Of a DNA stretch of 11,066 nucleotides, positions 7,342 to 11,066 are shown in pieces. Under the pieces are notes generated by a model that saw only the letters and a list, made by a program, of their open reading frames with translations, did no database searches and was not told the DNA's origin. The number at the start of each line of letters is the position of its first letter. The first letter of the stretch is position 1. The translations under genes and the position numbers were made by a program. The DNA is from an uncultured Alistipes sp. Its GTDB lineage: Bacteria; Bacteroidota; Bacteroidia; Bacteroidales; Rikenellaceae. The stretch is taken from NCBI GenBank assembly GCA_900769745.1, contig CAAGHX010000144.1, positions 1 through 11,066 of the forward strand, written 5' to 3'.

Positions 7342-7393
7342 AGGTGTTTGCGGTGTTCGCTGGACGATGATTGCAAGCACCTTGTTTTTTTTT
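7342..7393 (+). terminator. Intrinsic terminator after the HMA gene
   Basis: AGGTGTTTGC (7342-7351) pairs with GCAAGCACCT (7373-7382) over ten base pairs with one G-U pair. The loop is 21 bases and a T-rich run follows to 7393. It begins 11 bases after the HMA stop codon and should end the cassette transcript. The next start codon is only 11 bases beyond the T run, so it may instead act as an attenuator for the downstream gene. Confidence 0.75.
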
Positions 7394-7404
7394 AGATTTT
7401 GATT

Positions 7405-8148
7405 ATGAAGAGAATTTTATACGTTTTGCCATTGTTGGCAATTATGCTCTTTGTGGGCTGCGAGAAGCCTCGTCAGATGCGAATTATGAGCTACAATATC
7501 CACATCTGCAAGGGTATGGACAAAGAGCTCGATATCGAGCGTATCGCTAACGTTATCAAGGGTGTAAATCCCGATTTTGTGGGCTTACAGGAGGTGGATA
7601 GCGTGGCTCAGCGAAGCGATTTTGTCTTCCAAGCCAAGGAGTTGGGCCGTTTGACTGGCATGCACTACTTCTTTGCCCCTGCTAAGGAGCATAAGACTGG
7701 TGGCTTGTATGGTATCGCCGCATTGGTTAAGGAGGAGCCTATCTCGTTTAAGTATATCCCTCTGCCAGGCGAGGAGGAGGTTCGTACATTCCTTATCCTG
7801 GAATTCAAGGATTATTTGCTCTGCAACACCCACTTCTCTCTGCGTTCAAACTCTCGCAAGGAGTCTATCGAGATTATCCGCAAGGCTATGACCGAGTATG
7901 GCAAGCCAGCAATCTTGACTGGCGATTTCAATATGTCGCCTATCTCAGAGGAGACCAAGCAGATGCTCTCGGATTGGGAGGTGTTGTCGGATACCACCAA
8001 GTTTACCTTCCCATCGAAGGGCCCACGTCGTACAATCGACTACATTTGGGGCTTGAAGGGCTGCGAATACGAGGTATTGAGCTATGAGGTGCTCGACGAG
8101 CCCGTTGCTTCGGACCACCAGCCTTTGTATGCCGATATCAAGTTCTAA
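7405..8148 (+). CDS. Endonuclease/exonuclease/phosphatase-fold lipoprotein
   Basis: The chosen start is ATG at 7405 (247 residues) because it gives a proper lipoprotein signal: a basic N-terminus, a hydrophobic core and lipobox FVGC with lipidated C19. Residues about 25-247 form one EEP (DNase I-like) domain with the expected active-site residues: N31 in SYNIH, E63 in LQEVD, H143 in NTHFSL, D174 and N176 in TGDFNMSP, D212 in TIDYIW, and D237 and H238 in SDHQP. The family cleaves phosphoester bonds with a divalent metal; members include DNases, sphingomyelinases and phosphoinositide phosphatases. The short compact form in Bacteroidota is usually annotated only to family level, and the substrate is unknown. 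It is anchored in the envelope and lacks an obvious acidic surface-export signal after C19 (CEKP), so a periplasmic face is likely. It follows the metal cassette across a terminator, so a functional link is uncertain. Confidence 0.9.
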   Translation: MKRILYVLPLLAIMLFVGCEKPRQMRIMSYNIHICKGMDKELDIERIANVIKGVNPDFVGLQEVDSVAQRSDFVFQAKELGRLTGMHYFFAPAKEHKTGGLYGIAALVKEEPISFKYIPLPGEEEVRTFLILEFKDYLLCNTHFSLRSNSRKESIEIIRKAMTEYGKPAILTGDFNMSPISEETKQMLSDWEVLSDTTKFTFPSKGPRRTIDYIWGLKGCEYEVLSYEVLDEPVASDHQPLYADIKF

Positions 8149-8170
8149 TTTGGCAATACAATCACAAAAT

Positions 8171-8208
8171 AAAACAGGCTACAAACCAAATGGTTAGTAG
8201 CCTGTTTT
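8171..8208. terminator. Bidirectional intrinsic terminator between convergent genes
   Basis: AAAACAGGCTAC (8171-8182) and GTAGCCTGTTTT (8197-8208) form a perfect 12-bp stem. Inside, AACC (8184-8187) pairs with GGTT (8192-8195) around a four-base loop after one A-A mismatch. T-rich sequence follows on the plus strand (through about 8220), and the flanking A-run gives a U-tract on the minus strand. It can therefore stop transcription from the lipoprotein gene and from fabG, which converge here. Confidence 0.88.
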
Positions 8209-8276
8209 TGTTTTCTTTTTATAATGCTTATGGACTAAGAAGGTTATACATAGAAGCCCATTAAATAGTCCTTAAA

Positions 8277-9029
8277 TTAGCAGTTCATTGCACCGCAGCA
8301 ATTGATTACCTGACCGCTTACATATGACGAAAGGTCGCTTGCAAGGAACAGAGCAACATTTGCCACATCCTCGGGAGTACCGCCACGACGCATAGGGATC
8401 TGCTGACACCACTGATCGCGCAACTCCTGCGAGAGCTCGCCAGTCATATCGGTTGCGATAAAGCCCGGAGCGATAGCATTAGCGCGGATGCCACGAGGGC
8501 CCATCTCCTTAGCAATAGACTTTGCAAGACCAATCATACCCGCCTTTGAAGCCGAGTAGTTGCACTGGCCAGCATTACCCGACACACCTACAACCGACGA
8601 CATATTGATAATCGAACCGCCACGCTGCTTAGCCATAACGGGAGTTACGGCGTGTACAAAGTTGAAAGCCGACTTGAGGTTTACGTTGATAACAGAATCC
8701 CACTGCTCCTCAGACATACGCATCATAAGGCCATCCTTAGTGATACCGGCGTTGTTCACCAGCACGTCGATACGACCAAAATCAGCCACAACCTGCTTTA
8801 CGACCTCGTGCGACTGCTCGAACGACGAAGCATCGACAACATAGGCCTTAGCCTTCACGCCATATGCCTCCATCTCGGCGATAATCTGCTCAACAGTCTC
8901 GTTGATAGTGCGAACAGTAATTGCCACATTGGCTCCCTGCTCTGCAAAACGCACCGCAACAGCCTTACCGATACCGGTAGCTCGTCCTGCACCAGTAACA
9001 AGTGCAACCTTACCTTCCAAAAGTTTCAT
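8277..9029 (-). CDS. fabG: 3-oxoacyl-[acyl-carrier-protein] reductase FabG
   Basis: The protein has 250 residues from ATG at 9027-9029 (MKLLEGKVAL); an in-frame extension toward 9065 overlaps fabF and is not needed. It is a classical short-chain dehydrogenase that reduces 3-oxoacyl-ACP to 3-hydroxyacyl-ACP with NADPH. Visible are a Rossmann loop TGAGRATGIG (12-21), NNAG (92-95), N117, S145 in MSSVVG, and Y158 with K162 in YSASK, completing the Asn-Ser-Tyr-Lys tetrad. IRANAIAPGFIATDM and GTPEDVANVALFLASD are typical FabG. Two oddities stand out: the cofactor loop is two residues longer than the usual TGxxxGIG, and the C-terminus ends in INCCGAMNC where the family normally has a VDGGM-like end. 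The gene is last of the fabH-fabF-fabG run, 23 bases after fabF, and is followed by the shared terminator. Housekeeping FabG is the likeliest identity. Confidence 0.92.
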   Translation of the reverse strand: MKLLEGKVALVTGAGRATGIGKAVAVRFAEQGANVAITVRTINETVEQIIAEMEAYGVKAKAYVVDASSFEQSHEVVKQVVADFGRIDVLVNNAGITKDGLMMRMSEEQWDSVINVNLKSAFNFVHAVTPVMAKQRGGSIINMSSVVGVSGNAGQCNYSASKAGMIGLAKSIAKEMGPRGIRANAIAPGFIATDMTGELSQELRDQWCQQIPMRRGGTPEDVANVALFLASDLSSYVSGQVINCCGAMNC

Positions 9030-9052
9030 ATAGTTTGGGGTTATAAAGTTTC

Positions 9053-10303
9053 TTACTCGCTCCACTTACGCAACGCCACACAACCGTTGTGACCACCGAA
9101 TCCCAAAGAGTTTGAGATTGCGATTGTAACATCGGCCTCGCGTGCTACATTAGGAACATAATCCAAATCGCACTCTGGATCGGGCTCGTCGAGACCGATA
9201 GTAGGGGTTACAACACCATTCTTGAGTGTAAGAGCCGCCACAATCAACTCCACAGCACCCGTTGCACCCAACATATGACCAGTCATCGACTTGCTTGAGC
9301 TAATCATAGCCTTGCGAGCTGCCTCCTCACCTAAAGCGAGCTTGATGGCATTAGTCTCTGACTTATCGTTGAGTGGGGTACTTGTACCGTGAGCATTGAT
9401 GTAGAGCAAATCCTTCTCGGCATCGAAGCCAGCTTCGTCCAATGACTGCTTGATGGCACGTGCCGCAGGGATACCATCGGGACTTGGAGCTGTAACGTGG
9501 TGAGCATCGCAGCTATTGCCATAGCCAACAACCTCAGCATAGATGTGTGCGCCACGCTTGAGAGCATTCTCCAACGACTCGAAAATCAACACACCAGCGC
9601 CCTCTGCAATCACAAAACCATTACGGTTCTTGTTGAATGGGATAGATGCATACTTAGGATCCTCCGAACGGCTAAGAGCCTTGCTGCTCGCAAAACCACC
9701 AATAGCCAATGGGTGAACAGAAGCCTCGGCACCACCAGCGATGATAGCATCAGCGTAGCCGTGCTTGATAGCACGATAAGCCTCACCGGCAGCGTGAGTT
9801 CCAGTAGCACAAGCTGTAATTACAGGAAGGCAAACACCCTGAGCATTATACTTGATAGCCACATTTCCCGATGCAATGTTACCAATCATCATAGGCACAA
9901 ACAGAGGAGAGATACGGCTAGCGCCCTCGTTCATAAGCTTCACAGTCTCAGCAACAAAGGTATTCATACCACCGATACCAGAACCGATATATGTACCCAA
10001 GCGCTCGGGAGCGATATTCTCACCAGCCACCAAGCCGCTATCAGCCATAGCCTGATATGCAGCAGCCAATGCAAACTGGCAATACAAATCGTTACGACGA
10101 ACATCGTTGCGGCTCAAACCGTTTGCCTCAGGATCGAAGTTCTTCACCTGACCTGCCAACGAGATAGGCAAATCATACTCATCAAAGCCCTTAATCTTGT
10201 CGATACCACAATATCCCGACACCAAATTCTGCCAAAAATCTGAAAGATTATTACCTACAGGCGAAACAACGCCCATACCGGTTATAACAACTCTTTGATT
10301 CAT
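9053..10303 (-). CDS. fabF: 3-oxoacyl-[acyl-carrier-protein] synthase II FabF
   Basis: The protein has 416 residues from ATG at 10301-10303, the normal KAS II length. The thiolase-fold condensing enzyme has its full Cys-His-His triad: C165 in TACATGTH, H305 in NAHGTSTPLND and H343 in SMTGHMLGATGA. The N-terminus RVVITGMGVVSPVG and C-terminus SLGFGGHNGCVAL are diagnostic. It elongates acyl-ACP by decarboxylative condensation with malonyl-ACP. A small variation is GFVIAEGAG in place of the common GFVxGEGAG. It starts 15 bases after the fabH stop and ends 23 bases before fabG, indicating one operon. No acpP lies beside it, although many bacteria pair acpP with fabF, so this may be one of several FabF copies in the genome. 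The KAS II assignment is secure on triad and length; housekeeping versus accessory role is not. Confidence 0.94.
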   Translation of the reverse strand: MNQRVVITGMGVVSPVGNNLSDFWQNLVSGYCGIDKIKGFDEYDLPISLAGQVKNFDPEANGLSRNDVRRNDLYCQFALAAAYQAMADSGLVAGENIAPERLGTYIGSGIGGMNTFVAETVKLMNEGASRISPLFVPMMIGNIASGNVAIKYNAQGVCLPVITACATGTHAAGEAYRAIKHGYADAIIAGGAEASVHPLAIGGFASSKALSRSEDPKYASIPFNKNRNGFVIAEGAGVLIFESLENALKRGAHIYAEVVGYGNSCDAHHVTAPSPDGIPAARAIKQSLDEAGFDAEKDLLYINAHGTSTPLNDKSETNAIKLALGEEAARKAMISSSKSMTGHMLGATGAVELIVAALTLKNGVVTPTIGLDEPDPECDLDYVPNVAREADVTIAISNSLGFGGHNGCVALRKWSE

Positions 10304-10318
10304 CTTATCTGTTTGTTT

Positions 10319-11066
10319 TTATTTATTCCATTCAATTATACATGTTCCAGTTGTAAATCCAGCACCAAATGCACTGAAAACCAACTTATCACCATTTTGC
10401 AACTTACCGTCGCGATTCAACTCATCCAACAATAGGGCCACACTCGCCGACGATGTATTGCCGCAACGATCCACATTGTGTGGGAAGTACGACATATCGA
10501 GCTTAAGCTGGTTGGCAATAGCCTCGATAATTCGCATATTGGCCTGGTGAAGGATGTAGTACTTTATATCTGCAGGCTTCAGGCCCGACTTATCGAGCAA
10601 CTTCTTAATATCGTACGACGACGAGAGCACTGCAGTCTTAAATACCTCGCGGCCATTCATATACATAGGGCCGCAGAACTCCTCCTTAGTAATATATGGG
10701 GTAGGCTCCAACTTGCGCTCATAGTAGAGGCAATCGGTCTTGCTGACAGTCGTAAGACGCGAGCAGAGCATTCCCTTGCCACCTGTTACAACCACTGCAC
10801 CTGCGCCATCGCCAAACAACACGCAAGTACCTCTGTCGTTCCAATCCACCATACGGCTTGGCTCCTCAGCTGCCACTACAAGGATATTCTTAGCCTTGCC
10901 GCTCCTGATGCGGTCGTCGGCCATATCCAGTGCATAGACAAACCCCGAACAAGCGGCATTGATATCTACACAAGCGCACTTGGCACCAATAGCTCCCTGG
11001 ATGATGCAGCTCAATGCTGGAGTAACATACTCGTTAACCACATTAGAGCAGATTATATAATCAATG
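10319..11066 (-). CDS. fabH: 3-oxoacyl-[acyl-carrier-protein] synthase III FabH, partial
   Basis: About 248 C-terminal residues are visible. The frame is open through the right edge, with sensible sequence (IDYIICSNVVNEYVTPA) upstream of an internal GTG at 11039-11041, so the true start lies outside and roughly 70-80 N-terminal residues are missing. Catalytic residues are all present: Cys in NAACSGFVYALD, His in YILHQANMRII and Asn in CGNTSSASVALLLDE. The C-terminal strand is FSAFGAGFTTGTCIIEW. KAS III starts fatty-acid synthesis by condensing an acyl-CoA primer with malonyl-ACP; its primer choice (acetyl or branched) sets straight or iso/anteiso chains, which sequence alone does not reveal here. 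It is the first visible gene of the leftward fabH-fabF-fabG run, 15 bases upstream of fabF. Confidence 0.93.
   Translation of the reverse strand, partial: IDYIICSNVVNEYVTPALSCIIQGAIGAKCACVDINAACSGFVYALDMADDRIRSGKAKNILVVAAEEPSRMVDWNDRGTCVLFGDGAGAVVVTGGKGMLCSRLTTVSKTDCLYYERKLEPTPYITKEEFCGPMYMNGREVFKTAVLSSSYDIKKLLDKSGLKPADIKYYILHQANMRIIEAIANQLKLDMSYFPHNVDRCGNTSSASVALLLDELNRDGKLQNGDKLVFSAFGAGFTTGTCIIEWNK

Noticed and set aside
8232..8271. Weak inverted repeat GGACTA/TAGTCC downstream of fabG
   Set aside because: Only six base pairs with a long loop and no T run; the hairpin at 8171-8208 is the far better terminator.
9497..10243. A 248-codon open frame on the plus strand
   Set aside because: It lies wholly antisense to fabF, whose triad and length are intact. 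Its translation shows no domain and is rich in Ser, Thr and His as expected of a shadow frame.

Overview
This window looks like chromosomal DNA of a Bacteroidales bacterium (phylum Bacteroidota). Starts lack Shine-Dalgarno sequences, one promoter-like site matches the Bacteroides -7 consensus TAnnTTTG, the large outer-membrane protein has the carboxypeptidase-regulatory-like extension plus TonB-dependent receptor (TBDR) layout typical of the phylum, and the FabG, RlmI-like and RecQ proteins read as Bacteroidota versions. Genus cannot be settled by eye. I see no mobile elements, CRISPR arrays, tRNAs or rRNAs. The window is densely coding, and no gene-free stretch exceeds about 130 bases.

Layout. 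(1) Positions 1-3703, minus strand: a tight run transcribed leftward, consisting of a RecQ-family helicase, a DEDDy 3'-5' exonuclease and an RlmI-like 23S rRNA cytosine methyltransferase cut by the left edge. (2) Positions 3704-3784: a short divergent intergenic region with a promoter-like site facing each way. (3) Positions 3785-7330, plus strand: a small PqqD-like protein, a secreted Cys/His-rich protein, a TBDR with a C-x3-CC motif in its plug, and a secreted heavy-metal-associated (HMA) protein with CxxC. This run reads as an envelope metal-handling cassette and ends in an intrinsic terminator. (4) Positions 7405-8148, plus strand: an endonuclease/exonuclease/phosphatase-fold lipoprotein starting just after that terminator. 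(5) Positions 8171-8208: a strong hairpin between converging genes, probably a two-way terminator. (6) Positions 8277-11066, minus strand: fatty-acid synthesis genes transcribed fabH-fabF-fabG, with fabH cut by the right edge.

How the genes work together. The fab genes supply initiation, elongation condensation and first reduction of type II fatty-acid synthesis. The helicase, exonuclease and methyltransferase are nucleic-acid housekeeping enzymes that probably share a transcript. The central cassette is the most interesting part. A Cys/His-rich exported protein, a receptor and an HMA protein suggest binding and import of a soft metal such as copper or zinc, or of a metal complex, across the outer membrane. 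The metal and the role of the PqqD-like protein cannot be read from sequence.
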